Positions 1-8,583 of a stretch of DNA of 64,000 bases are shown here, piece after piece. The stretch covers positions 117,911 to 181,910 of the forward strand of contig NZ_BMHT01000003.1 of NCBI RefSeq assembly GCF_014641455.1, in the 5' to 3' direction. The stretch is from Hymenobacter cavernae. Lineage in GTDB: Bacteria > Bacteroidota > Bacteroidia > Cytophagales > Hymenobacteraceae. The notes under the pieces were generated by a model. That model worked only from the letters and a program-made list of their open reading frames with translations, had not been told where the DNA came from and made no database searches. Every line of letters starts with the position of its first letter. Position 1 is the first letter of the stretch. Made by a program: the position numbers and the translations under genes.

Positions 1-374
1 TTGCCCGAAACGCTCAGGGCAGATGGGTCCGCATTCTTAGCGCCTTGGCGGTACATCGTCACGACCAGCACCCCCCCGGGTGACAATGCATTTAAGCGGC
101 GCTGGTAGGTGGTATCGGCCCAGTTATTCATTTTGCGCAAGGCGTCAATTTCCGTGAGCAGCTCCGCGTAAGGGCGAAAAGCCAGGCGGGTAAGCGTGCC
201 GTTCTGGTCGGAGTCTTCATCGGTATTCTTAGTTACGTTCTGTACGTAAGCACAGTCATTATCTTTTTGCGGACGTAGGTAGCGCTTGCGGGGCGTGCCA
301 GGGATAGGAGTAGGCGCCTGGGCGGCAGCGGTCAGCGACGTGAAAAGCGCCAAAAATAGAAGAGCTTGTTTCAT
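1..374 (-). CDS. Partial secreted protein, function unknown
   Basis: The reverse strand is open from an ATG at 374 to the window edge, so the C-terminal part lies outside. The first residues, MKQALLFLALFTSLTAAAQA, form a clear signal peptide ending in an AQA cleavage site, so export is expected. The mature part visible here (about 105 residues) is polar, with a stretch around DNDCAYVQNVTKNTDEDSDQ and a later MYRQGAKNAD segment; I recognise no family. It is transcribed divergently from the gene pair starting near 589. The real length and function cannot be judged from this fragment. Confidence 0.6.
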   Translation of the reverse strand, partial: MKQALLFLALFTSLTAAAQAPTPIPGTPRKRYLRPQKDNDCAYVQNVTKNTDEDSDQNGTLTRLAFRPYAELLTEIDALRKMNNWADTTYQRRLNALSPGGVLVVTMYRQGAKNADPSALSVSG

Positions 375-588
375 AAAATAAGCAAGATGATAGTGCCGTG
401 GTGCGGCCTGGGAAGGAAAGGTAGTTGGATAAAGACCGAAAAGCTGGCCGTTAGCTAAAATCGGGCCCGGAACGGCGAATAGGCATGGTGCGGTGAGCAG
501 GAGGAAAGGTGACGTAAGCGTAACTCAGGCATAATGACTGATTCACAGTGCGCTCCGAAATTTGAGTTGAATTAATTGGCCCGACACA

Positions 589-798
589 ATGCACGCTTCC
601 AACCCGATTCCGCTCTTGCGTAGCCTGGCGCATGGGCTAGCCTACGTGCTGTTTCAATTGGCCTTGGTGCTGGCGTATGTGCTGCATTCGGCCGGGTCGC
701 TGCGCTCCCCGTTCCGGGCCGGCGAAGAAACCGCTGCTAGCCACTCGCGTCGCGTTCAGCCACGACCTTGGTTTTGGTCGCGCCCCCTAGCCGGATGA
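589..798 (+). CDS. Possible small membrane protein upstream of the LpxH-like gene
   Basis: A 69-residue open frame with one hydrophobic segment at about residues 14-36 (LAHGLAYVLFQLALVLAYVL) followed by an Arg/Pro-rich tail. Its stop overlaps the next start as ATGA at 795-798, the usual geometry of translational coupling, which is the main argument that it is real. Against it: the C-terminal part is compositionally odd, no family is recognised, and no consensus promoter is visible. It could be a chance frame in the leader of the phosphoesterase gene. Confidence 0.3.
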   Translation: MHASNPIPLLRSLAHGLAYVLFQLALVLAYVLHSAGSLRSPFRAGEETAASHSRRVQPRPWFWSRPLAG

Positions 799-1667
799 GT
801 CTGAAAACGCCCAAACGCCGCCGCGTAGAAGTAGCGGTGATTTCCGACGTACACCTCGGTACCTACGGCTGCCACGCGCCGGAGCTGCTGCGCTATCTAA
901 AGAGTATCAAGCCTAAGATATTGGTGCTCAACGGCGACATTGTCGATATCTGGCAGTTCAGCAAAAGCTACTGGCCGCCGGCCCACATGCGGGTGGTACG
1001 GCATCTGGTGGGGCTATTGGCTAAAGGCACGCGCATTCACTACCTGACCGGTAACCACGACGAGCTGCTGCGCAAATTTGCTGGGACGCGTCTGGGTGCT
1101 TTATCCATTGCCAACAAACTGGTGCTGGACCTGCCCGAGGGAAAAGCCTGGTTCTTCCACGGTGATGTGTTCGACGTGACCATGCGTCACTCGCGCTGGC
1201 TGGCCAAGCTAGGTGCCGAAGGCTACGACCTGCTGATCCTGCTGAATCGCCTTGTCAACTTTGTGCTTCAAAAGCTAGGTCGGCCGCGCGTGGCGCTGTC
1301 GAAAGCAGTGAAAGATCGGGTGAAAGGTGCCGTGAGTCTCATCAGCGACTTTGAGCAGACGGCCGTTGGCATTGCCGCCGAAGCAGGCTACCGCTACGTG
1401 GCCTGCGGCCACATTCACCAACCCGAAATGAAGACGATGCAGATGCCGCACAGTGAAGTTACCTATCTCAACTCCGGCGATTGGGTCGAGAATCTGACGG
1501 CGCTGGAATATAATGCGGCCACGGGTTGGCAGCTCTACCACTATGCCCTCGACCCACGCATGCAGCACCCCATCGGGCCAGACGAATCGGAGGCGGCCAC
1601 CGAAGCCGCGCTGCTGACGGATTTATTGGCTGAGTTTAAGCTCGGTAAGAAGCTAACTGAAAAATAA
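795..1667 (+). CDS. LpxH-like metallophosphoesterase (UDP-2,3-diacylglucosamine diphosphatase family)
   Basis: Calcineurin-like phosphoesterase of 290 residues. The metal-ligand blocks appear in order: SDVHLG near residue 15, NGDIVD near 47, TGNHDE near 87, a HGDVFD block, and GHIHQPE near 205. This order matches the UDP-2,3-diacylglucosamine hydrolase family, which removes UMP from a lipid A precursor at the inner membrane. The exact substrate is inferred, since Bacteroidota carry several LpxH-like paralogues. I start at 795 because this ATG overlaps the stop of the small upstream frame and leads directly into the conserved domain; an upstream in-frame ATG at 768 would add nine unconserved residues. 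The next gene is a glycosyltransferase in the same direction, separated by a hairpin element. Confidence 0.85.
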   Translation: MSLKTPKRRRVEVAVISDVHLGTYGCHAPELLRYLKSIKPKILVLNGDIVDIWQFSKSYWPPAHMRVVRHLVGLLAKGTRIHYLTGNHDELLRKFAGTRLGALSIANKLVLDLPEGKAWFFHGDVFDVTMRHSRWLAKLGAEGYDLLILLNRLVNFVLQKLGRPRVALSKAVKDRVKGAVSLISDFEQTAVGIAAEAGYRYVACGHIHQPEMKTMQMPHSEVTYLNSGDWVENLTALEYNAATGWQLYHYALDPRMQHPIGPDESEAATEAALLTDLLAEFKLGKKLTEK

Positions 1668-1674
1668 GAAGTGC

Positions 1675-1752
1675 TGTCATTCCGAGTGGCGTGAGTAATC
1701 TGAGTTGATACCTAGCTTTTTACTCAGATTCCGTGCGTCGCTCAGAATGACA
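1675..1752 (+). repeat. REP-like inverted repeat, family A, octamer variant on its axis
   Basis: The left arm starts TGTCATTCCGAG at 1675 and the right arm ends CTCAGAATGACA at 1752; the arms pair imperfectly over about 30 bp. The symmetry axis falls at 1713.5, exactly the centre of ACCTAGCT (1710-1717), a one-base variant of the dispersed octamer. Related copies lie at 2862-2940 and 57661-57740. Confidence 0.8.
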
Positions 1753-1798
1753 GGAGGGCCTTGTTCCAATACTATATACAACCAGAAATTTCATACGA

Positions 1799-2827
1799 AT
1801 GCCCCGAGTACTTTACGCTATCCAAGGCACGGGCAATGGTCACCTGAGCCGCGCTCTGGATATAGTGCCCCTATTACAGCAACGCGTCAGCCACCTCGAT
1901 GTGCTGGTAAGCGGGCCACCCGCCGACTTGGCCTTACCCTTTTCGGTACGCCATCAATGTCATGGGCTAGGTTTTATTTTTGGTAAAAAGGGCGGCATCA
2001 GCTTCATCAAGACCTTCTGGCAACTCAACTCCACCGCATTTCTGCGCGAAATGCGCCGACTTCCGGTTGAGAGTTATGATTTGGTTATCAATGATTTTGA
2101 GCCTGTTTCGGCTTGGGCCTGCCGGTTGCGGCAAGTGCCGTGTGTGGCGCTCAGCCACCAAAGTGCCGTGTTGAGCGAACATGCCCCGCGTCCGTACACC
2201 GATGACCCCGTAGGCCGGGCCGTGCTGCGCCACTATGCGCCCGGCACTGCCCATTATGGCTTCCACTTTGAACGCTATGACGCCGGCATCCACACGCCCG
2301 TTATCCGGCGGCAGGTGCGGGAGCTAACCCCGCGCAACGACGGCCATTACACCGTTTATCTGCCCGCTTTCGACGAAGCTACGCTGGTGAATCGTCTGCG
2401 CTATCTGAGTCGCACCACGCGCTGGGAGGTGTTCAGCAAGCATAGCCGGCAGGAGTCGGAGCACGGAAACGTGCGCGTGCGGCCCGTGAGCGGGGCCGCC
2501 TTCACCGACAGCCTGGCCCGTAGTGCCGGTGTGCTGTGCGGCGCTGGCTTCGAAACCCCCGCGGAAGCTTTATTTCTGCGAAAAAAGCTGCTGGTTGTGC
2601 CCATGAAGAACCAGTACGAGCAGATCTGCAACGCGGCAGCGCTGGCCCAACTCGGGGTGCCCATGGTGAAGAACCTGAAGGATAAGCACCTAGCTACCGT
2701 CGACCACTGGCTCCAGAATGGCCGCTCCATCCCGGTCGATTACCCCGACGAAACCGCGCAGGTACTGGATAAGCTCTTGCTAGAGCAGCTGCGAGCTGGT
2801 GTGAAGCCTGTTTCGTTGAGTTCGTAG
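1799..2827 (+). CDS. MurG-like glycosyltransferase family protein
   Basis: A 342-residue protein opening with MPRVLYAIQGTGNGHLSRAL, the glycine-rich nucleotide-sugar transferase N-terminus with the GxGxxxR layout. The C-terminal half has a GAGFETPAEALFLRKKLLVVP segment, the GT-B donor-site pattern in which a glutamate follows a glycine-rich loop, as in MurG and UDP-glycosyltransferases. It has no signal peptide and is predicted cytoplasmic or peripheral. Pairing with the upstream LpxH-like gene suggests a cell-envelope glycolipid role (inference from context). Donor and acceptor are unknown. It is flanked on both sides by family A hairpins. Confidence 0.8.
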   Translation: MPRVLYAIQGTGNGHLSRALDIVPLLQQRVSHLDVLVSGPPADLALPFSVRHQCHGLGFIFGKKGGISFIKTFWQLNSTAFLREMRRLPVESYDLVINDFEPVSAWACRLRQVPCVALSHQSAVLSEHAPRPYTDDPVGRAVLRHYAPGTAHYGFHFERYDAGIHTPVIRRQVRELTPRNDGHYTVYLPAFDEATLVNRLRYLSRTTRWEVFSKHSRQESEHGNVRVRPVSGAAFTDSLARSAGVLCGAGFETPAEALFLRKKLLVVPMKNQYEQICNAAALAQLGVPMVKNLKDKHLATVDHWLQNGRSIPVDYPDETAQVLDKLLLEQLRAGVKPVSLSS

Positions 2828-2861
2828 TCATTTTTGTCTTGGCTGCGTGCCCAGTAAGGCC

Positions 2862-2940
2862 TGTCATTCAGAGCAGCGGGGAAGTCTGAGGTAGCCATTT
2901 GGGCGTTTCATGCAGATTCCTCGCGCTGCTCAGAATGACA
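2862..2940 (+). repeat. REP-like inverted repeat, family A, degenerate
   Basis: The left arm begins TGTCATTCAGAGCAGCG at 2862 and the right arm ends GCTGCTCAGAATGACA at 2940. The arms match over about 28 bp with several mismatches. The centre (near 2901) carries no octamer, unlike the copies at 1675 and 57661. Confidence 0.75.
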
Positions 2941-2992
2941 GGCGATTATTTTCAACCAAAGTTGAGCGTCCGTATTTCCCGTTACTTAAGAA

Positions 2993-4387
2993 ATGCCCCA
3001 GTTACCCGCGGCCTTTTTCCCGCCCAGCACGCCCGCCGCTTATTCCCGCGCCGATTTTGGTCCTAATTTTCACTGGGGCGTATCAACGGCCGCGTACCAG
3101 ATAGAAGGAGCCTGGGATCTGGACGGCAAAGGACCTAGCATCTGGGATAACTTTGTACGGGGGCGTCGACGTATCAAGCGACGTGAAACCGCAGATATAG
3201 CTTGTGATTTTTACCATTTGTATAAAGAAGACTTGAATCTTTTGAAGCAAATGGGTATAAGTAATTTTCGTTTCTCGGTGGCATGGTCGCGGGTGCTGCC
3301 TGCTGGTGCCGGTGCCATTAATACGAAAGGACTGGACTTCTACGAGCGCCTCGTAGATAGCTGCCTGGAGCGCGGCATTACGCCCTGGCTGACGCTTTAC
3401 CACTGGGACTTACCACTGGCCTTACAGCACTGCGGCGGCTGGACCAATCGTGCTGTAGTGGGTTGGCTCACAGACTTTGCCCAGCTAATGGCTGCTCGCC
3501 TCGGCGACCGGGTGCAGCACTGGATGGTGCTCAATGAACCGATGGTGTTCGTCGGGGCCGGGCACATGCTTGGTATTCACGCTCCTGGCCTCCGGGGCCT
3601 AAGCCCTTTCTTAGCAGCTACTCACCATGCCGCCCTGGCACAGGCCGAAGGAGGTCGGGCGCTACGTGCCACGCTGCCAGCTACCGCTCGTATCGGTACT
3701 ACCTTTTCCTGCTCGTATCTGACGCCCTGGCGTCTCGGTTTGCCCCGCGACGAACGAGCTACTCAGCGGGCTGGTGCCTTGCTCAACCGCCTTTTTGTGG
3801 AGCCGGCCCTAGGCCTGGGTTACCCCGTGGCTGACTTGCCCATTCTGAACTGGCTGGACCGCTATATCCGGCCCGGCGATGAGGCGTTGCTGCCATTCAG
3901 CTTCGACTTTTTTGGGGTGCAGAACTACACCCGCGAAGTGGTGCGGCATTCGCCGTACGTGCCTCTGCTATGGGCTACGCTGGTGGGCGCCAAGCGGCGC
4001 AATGTTCCGTATACTCAAATGGGTTGGGAGGTGTTCCCGGAGAGTATTTACCATATGTTAAAACAGTTCAGTGCTTACGAATCAGCTCCTTCCTTGTTGA
4101 TTACGGAGAATGGAGCGGCATTTTCGGATGAGCTGATAGCGGGCCGCGTGCCCGACCTAGCTCGCCAAGCGTACCTGCGCGCCTGCATTGGGCAAGTGTT
4201 GCGCGCCCGCCGCGAAGGGGTGCCAGTAGAAGGTTACTTCGCCTGGTCTTTCACCGATAACTTCGAGTGGGCAGAAGGTTACGAGCCGCGCTTCGGGCTG
4301 GTGCGCGTGGACTACGAGACGCAGCAACGCACCGTGAAAGATGCGGGCTGGTGGTACCGGGATTTGCTGGCGGGTTGTGTTTGCTGA
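2993..4387 (+). CDS. GH1 family beta-glucosidase
   Basis: Glycoside hydrolase family 1 enzyme of 464 residues, the usual length. The N-terminal FHWGVSTAAYQIEGAW block, the acid/base motif LNEP (Glu about 182) and the nucleophile motif ITENG (Glu about 372) are all intact, as is the C-terminal WSFTDNFEWAEGY segment that shapes the sugar site. Family members retain configuration and release terminal beta-linked glucose or related sugars. There is no signal peptide, so it probably acts in the cytoplasm on imported oligosaccharides. The ATG at 2993 follows the degenerate family A hairpin. Confidence 0.93.
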   Translation: MPQLPAAFFPPSTPAAYSRADFGPNFHWGVSTAAYQIEGAWDLDGKGPSIWDNFVRGRRRIKRRETADIACDFYHLYKEDLNLLKQMGISNFRFSVAWSRVLPAGAGAINTKGLDFYERLVDSCLERGITPWLTLYHWDLPLALQHCGGWTNRAVVGWLTDFAQLMAARLGDRVQHWMVLNEPMVFVGAGHMLGIHAPGLRGLSPFLAATHHAALAQAEGGRALRATLPATARIGTTFSCSYLTPWRLGLPRDERATQRAGALLNRLFVEPALGLGYPVADLPILNWLDRYIRPGDEALLPFSFDFFGVQNYTREVVRHSPYVPLLWATLVGAKRRNVPYTQMGWEVFPESIYHMLKQFSAYESAPSLLITENGAAFSDELIAGRVPDLARQAYLRACIGQVLRARREGVPVEGYFAWSFTDNFEWAEGYEPRFGLVRVDYETQQRTVKDAGWWYRDLLAGCVC

Positions 4388-4516
4388 AGAACTACGTTCA
4401 GTTCATGATTCCATAACGGGGCCGTAATGCTGCGGTAACAGGCTGCCGGTAGCTTTGGCGCTTCCAATCACGCAGCTATTGTTGTTATATTACAATATCC
4501 TGTAAACCAACGAACT

Positions 4517-6721
4517 ATGCACCAAAACTACTGCTCGCTTTTGCCAAAAACCTTATTGCTGCTAGGTATGGCGGTGGGCACGGCTCAGGCCCAGACCATA
4601 AGCCGTGTGGCCGCTACGGTTATCGGAAATGAAAACGCCGGCTCTGTAAGCCTAGCCATTAGCATCCAAAATCCAGGAGCTGCCGCCAGCACCGTCGAGG
4701 CGGTGGTGCAGGGGCTAGGTACGGCTACCGCGGGGCAGGATTTTACCTTCACCACTACCCAGACCATCACCTTTCCCGATGGCTCCACGGCCAACCAGAC
4801 GCTCACCATCCCGCTTCTGGATGATGCCTTGGCCGAGGAAACAGAGTATTTCACCGTACGCCTCCAAAACCCAACGAATGCGACCCTAGGTGCCGGCGCG
4901 ACGGATATTCTGGTGTACATCAAGGACAATGACACGCCCGCGCCCGTACCAGCCGGCAACCTCACCTTGAGCTTGTTGCAGAGCTACCAAAACGGGACGC
5001 CTTTCAGCGGCAATACGCAGATCAATTCGGCTGAAATTGTGGCCTACGACGCCAGCACCAAGCGTCTGTACGTAGCCAACTCGGTTGGGGGCAAGCTCGA
5101 CATCCTCAACTTCACGAATCCTGGAGCCATTACCGCCTTGGCTTCTATCGATATCAAATCCTACGGCGGCATCAATTCGGTGGCGGTGCGCAACGGCGTA
5201 GTCGCCTGCGCTATCGAAAATACCAACCCGCAGGCTAACGGTAGCGTGGTGTTCTTCGACCAGAACGGCGCCTTCTTGAAGCAAGTGACCGTGGGCGCTA
5301 TGCCCGACATGGTTACCTTTTCGCCCGACGGCACCTACGTGCTGACCGCCAACGAGGGCGAGCCCAAAGCTGACTACACCGTGGACCCCGAAGGCAGCGT
5401 GTCGGTAATTGATATGGCCGGCGGAGTTGCTGGCTTAACGCAGGCCAACGTGACTACGGCCACCTTTAGCAGCTTCAACGTGCAGGCCGCGCAGCTGCGG
5501 GCACAGGGCATTCGCATCTACGGCGGGCGGGCTGCCTCGCCCTCTACGGTGGCTCAGGACTTGGAGCCGGAGTACATCGCCGTGAGTGCCGACTCGCGCA
5601 TGGCCTACATCACGTTGCAGGAAAACAATGGCCTAGCTACGCTCGACCTAGCTACCAAGCAAATAACGGCTATTCGGCCCATTGGGTACAGCGACCTGCG
5701 CCTGCCCGGCCACGGCATCGATGCTTCCGACCAGAGCGGCGACGTGCTGATTGCTAACTGGCCTATCAAGGGGATGCGGCAGCCCGACGCCATTGCCAGT
5801 TTTGAAGTGGGCGGCACGCCGTATCTGCTTACTGCCAACGAAGGCGATGCGCGTGATTACACGGGTTTCAGCGAGCAGGTGCGGCTGGGTAGCAGCGGCT
5901 ACGTGCTCGATCCTATGGCTTTCCCGAACGCGGCGCTCCTCAAAAACACCAGTGTGCTAGGTCGTCTGAACGTGACCAACAAGACCGGCGACACCGACGG
6001 CGACGGGGATTTTGATGAGATTTATGCCTACGGCGGCCGTTCATTCAGCATCTACAATGCCACTACCGGCGCCGAAGCCTATGATAGCGGCAACCTGCTG
6101 GAGCGCGTTACGGCTACCAGTGCTCCGTACCGCGATATTTTCAACGCCAGCAATAGCTTTGGGGAAGCGCCCACGCGTAAGAACCGATCCGACGACAAAG
6201 GCCCGGAGCCTGAAGGCATAACCACCGGCCAGCTGGGCAATAACTTGTATGCCTTCGTGTCGATGGAGCGCACGGGTGGCGTGATGGGATTCAACATCAA
6301 CAACCCGGCGAGCCCCGTGCTGGAGTTCTACGTCAACAACCGCAGCCTCACCGCCGGCACCGGCGACCTAGGTCCCGAAGGAATTGTGTTCGTGTCGGCG
6401 GCCAATAGCCCGACGGGGCAGCCGATGCTGATTCTGGCCAATGAGGTCAGCAGCACTGTGGCCGTGTACAGCATTCAAACGACCGTGCTCGGTACCGCTG
6501 CCGCCCGCCCAACGGCTGCGCCTTTGCTGCTTTATCCTAATCCGGCGCAGGGCACAACGGTGCGCCTGAGCCGCGCCGTGTCGGGCATGCTCACCGATCT
6601 GCTCGGCCGCCCGGTGCGCCAGCTGCTCGCCACCGACCACTTCGACGCCAATGGACTGGCGGCCGGCGTGTACGTGCTGCGCGCTACCGACGGCGCAACC
6701 TCCAAGCTGATTGTGAAGTAG
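4517..6721 (+). CDS. Secreted Calx-beta / choice-of-anchor I protein with type IX sorting domain
   Basis: A 734-residue exported protein. Residues 1-26 form a signal peptide ending AQAQ. Residues about 30-140 form a Calx-beta fold with the typical IPLLDDALAEETEYFTVRL and IKDNDTP ends. The body (about 150-650) is a beta-propeller-like region of the choice-of-anchor I type, with repeated VTFSPDGTYVLTANEGEPK and YLLTANEGDARDYTGFSEQ blocks and an acidic DTDGDGDFDE loop likely to bind calcium. The last 75 residues (LLLYPNPAQGTTV to GVYVLRATDGATSKLIVK) are a type A type IX secretion sorting signal, so export across the outer membrane is expected. Related proteins are often labelled alkaline phosphatase; I see no proof of that activity. 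A strong terminator follows. Confidence 0.88.
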   Translation: MHQNYCSLLPKTLLLLGMAVGTAQAQTISRVAATVIGNENAGSVSLAISIQNPGAAASTVEAVVQGLGTATAGQDFTFTTTQTITFPDGSTANQTLTIPLLDDALAEETEYFTVRLQNPTNATLGAGATDILVYIKDNDTPAPVPAGNLTLSLLQSYQNGTPFSGNTQINSAEIVAYDASTKRLYVANSVGGKLDILNFTNPGAITALASIDIKSYGGINSVAVRNGVVACAIENTNPQANGSVVFFDQNGAFLKQVTVGAMPDMVTFSPDGTYVLTANEGEPKADYTVDPEGSVSVIDMAGGVAGLTQANVTTATFSSFNVQAAQLRAQGIRIYGGRAASPSTVAQDLEPEYIAVSADSRMAYITLQENNGLATLDLATKQITAIRPIGYSDLRLPGHGIDASDQSGDVLIANWPIKGMRQPDAIASFEVGGTPYLLTANEGDARDYTGFSEQVRLGSSGYVLDPMAFPNAALLKNTSVLGRLNVTNKTGDTDGDGDFDEIYAYGGRSFSIYNATTGAEAYDSGNLLERVTATSAPYRDIFNASNSFGEAPTRKNRSDDKGPEPEGITTGQLGNNLYAFVSMERTGGVMGFNINNPASPVLEFYVNNRSLTAGTGDLGPEGIVFVSAANSPTGQPMLILANEVSSTVAVYSIQTTVLGTAAARPTAAPLLLYPNPAQGTTVRLSRAVSGMLTDLLGRPVRQLLATDHFDANGLAAGVYVLRATDGATSKLIVK

Positions 6722-6741
6722 GCGACAGGCTAAAAAATGAA

Positions 6742-6771
6742 AAGGCGCCGGTGTCTGCCGGCGCCTTTTTT
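6742..6771. terminator. Bidirectional hairpin terminator
   Basis: A 10-bp perfect stem, AAGGCGCCGG at 6742-6751 and CCGGCGCCTT at 6758-6767, with a 6-nt loop and a T run. It lies between convergent genes ending at 6721 and 6790 and could serve both. Confidence 0.85.
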
Positions 6772-6789
6772 AGTATAAGCAGCGTAAGG

Positions 6790-6993
6790 TTAGAGAAGTC
6801 CGAACAGCCGATGTTTTTTCTTGTTGCCCTTGTAAAGCGTATAGTTTGGGCGATGCACTGCGGGGTGGCGGTAGCGAATCCGCGGCGTTTCGGAAGCCGC
6901 CTGAACGGAGCTGGTCGCCGCCGGCCGCGCTGATGCTTCATTGATACTCCCAAAGGTGAGTAGCCCGAACAAGAGCAAGAAGATGCTTTTCAT
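6790..6993 (-). CDS. Small secreted protein, function unknown
   Basis: A 67-residue frame starting MKSIFLLLFGLLTFGSINEA, a strong signal peptide, followed by a short basic tail (HRPNYTLYKGNKKKHRLFGLL). I recognise no family; its support is the signal peptide, the terminator shared with the convergent neighbour and a near-consensus Bacteroidota promoter upstream (TATATTCA with TTG 21 bases before it, around 7045-7075 on the reverse strand). The mature peptide is only about 45 residues, rich in Lys, Arg and His. Confidence 0.6.
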   Translation of the reverse strand: MKSIFLLLFGLLTFGSINEASARPAATSSVQAASETPRIRYRHPAVHRPNYTLYKGNKKKHRLFGLL

Positions 6994-7252
6994 ACGAGAA
7001 GAGTTTTGGTTGAGGTGAGATGGGGGCGTGGAGTGAGTGCCTGAATATAGGAGCGTAAGCAGGTGCTTTACAAGAAAATAACAATATTTTGTATGTATAG
7101 TAATATTTAGAACATTGAATAATTCACTATGAAGTTCGCTGTAAAAGGTGTGTCCTGCTTTATTGAATCCTAATTCTAGCTACTTAACTCAAGGTGTGGT
7201 CTAGCCCTAGCAGGGCGGCATATCAGGAGCAGATAGCCAGTACAAACGACTG

Positions 7253-7302
7253 AGCCCCAGCGAGACGACACCCCGAAACCTAGGTGCCGCCCCGCTGGGG
7301 CT
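7253..7302 (+). repeat. GC-rich inverted repeat around an octamer
   Basis: The left arm begins AGCCCCAGCG at 7253 and the right arm GGTGCCGCCCCGCTGGGGCT ends at 7302. An ACCTAGGT (7278-7285) lies within a few bases of the axis. The same right-arm word recurs in both orientations at 46785-46835, and a partial one near 7211. It lies downstream of the pirin gene. Confidence 0.6.
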
Positions 7303-7330
7303 ATCGTTCTTGCTGCGTAACTTGAGTTAC

Positions 7331-8041
7331 CTAGTGATTAATAGGCGCCTCAATGATCAAAAACTCACTTTCCGTCTGACACTGGATGCTTACCTGATCC
7401 GTGTCCCAGATGCCAATCGAGTCGCGTGCGTTTAGCTCCTGATCCGCCAACGCTAGGTGCCCGCTGATGCAGAAGATGAACAGGCACTTATTCAGCGGTT
7501 TGAAGGCATAATCGATGGTTTGCCCGGCGGCAAAGTAGCCCAACGACAGCTTGGCGTTCTGATTGATCCAGCAATGCGCCATTCCTTCCTCGTTGCTAAC
7601 GATTGTAACCAGCTGGTTGTGGCGCTTCTCTCGCGGAAACTGACGCCGTTGGTAGCGCGGCGTCACGTTTTGCAGCTTCGGCTCGATCCAAATTTGCAGA
7701 AAGTTCACCTGCTCGTCGCCTACGTTGTACTCTTCGTGGCGCAGGCCGCTGCCCGCACTCATAATCTGCACGCCACCGGGCGTAATCACCTCCGAATAGC
7801 CCAGCGAATCCTTATGGTTCATGCTGCCAGCTAACAGCACGGAAATGATTTCCATGTTGGCGTGGGCGTGCAATCCAAAGCCTTGCCCAGCCGCCACGAA
7901 GTCATCGTTGAACACGCGCACCAGCCCAAAGCCGGCGCGCACTGGGTTGGCGTAAGATGAAAAGCTCAGGGAAAAGTTGCTTTGCAGCCAACCAATGTCC
8001 TTCAGACCTCGGTCCTGAGCGCGGGTAACGGAGACGTTCAT
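7331..8041 (-). CDS. Pirin family protein (bicupin)
   Basis: A 236-residue bicupin of the pirin/YhhW type. The first cupin has the iron-ligand layout HAHANMEIISVLLAG followed by the MSAGSGLRHEEYN block; the second cupin spans about residues 140-230 and is less conserved, as is usual. Family members bind Fe(II); some oxidise quercetin, others act as redox-sensitive regulators, and the role here is unknown. I start at the ATG at 8041, giving MNVSVTRAQDRG. An in-frame ATG at 8152 would add 37 residues lying in AT-rich DNA and unlike any pirin. No signal peptide. Confidence 0.88.
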   Translation of the reverse strand: MNVSVTRAQDRGLKDIGWLQSNFSLSFSSYANPVRAGFGLVRVFNDDFVAAGQGFGLHAHANMEIISVLLAGSMNHKDSLGYSEVITPGGVQIMSAGSGLRHEEYNVGDEQVNFLQIWIEPKLQNVTPRYQRRQFPREKRHNQLVTIVSNEEGMAHCWINQNAKLSLGYFAAGQTIDYAFKPLNKCLFIFCISGHLALADQELNARDSIGIWDTDQVSIQCQTESEFLIIEAPINH

Positions 8042-8583
8042 GTATGATGCAAGATTACAGTTCGATAGGTAAACAGAAAAATGAGTCAAGTGGCTTTGCA
8101 AAGTAGCAAGGTTGCCTTTAGCTGAGCAGTATTCTTCCACTAACACAAGCACAGCTCTTGCTGATAGGCTGTAAAAATGCTATTTGAATATCAATAATAT
8201 TTTATTTTTTAATATATAACGTAGGTATGCTTTAGTAATTATACTTATTTTTATAAGTTGTTATACATAAATTGAAAAATTTATATAATAACTGCCATAG
8301 AGGGCCTAAAAAGTTTGTGTGGTCTAATTTGTGTTAGCCTGATCGTGGATGGGAGTAGCGTTTAAAGCGGCTCTGTTAAGTGGTTATTAATTGTACTTAT
8401 GTAATAAATATGCTTGGCTTATTATTTACAGTGAGCCAGTGATTTTTATAAATAAGTACAAATTGAAAGAGTGCTCAGTTGCTTTGCAGGCAAGCGGCGC
8501 TAGTCTCCCATTATTCTGCTATTCAACTCTTTATTGAAGGTAGTGCGAAGCGCACAGGCGCGTTGCACTACGCTGAGCACGCA
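8042..8583. other. AT-rich intergenic region
   Basis: A 540-base gap between divergent genes. From about 8160 to 8470 it is markedly AT-rich compared with the rest of the window, with runs such as TATTTTATTTTTTAATATAT. No RNA gene or protein-coding frame with support is seen. It probably holds promoters of both neighbours; no exact TAnnTTTG box could be assigned with confidence. Confidence 0.5.
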
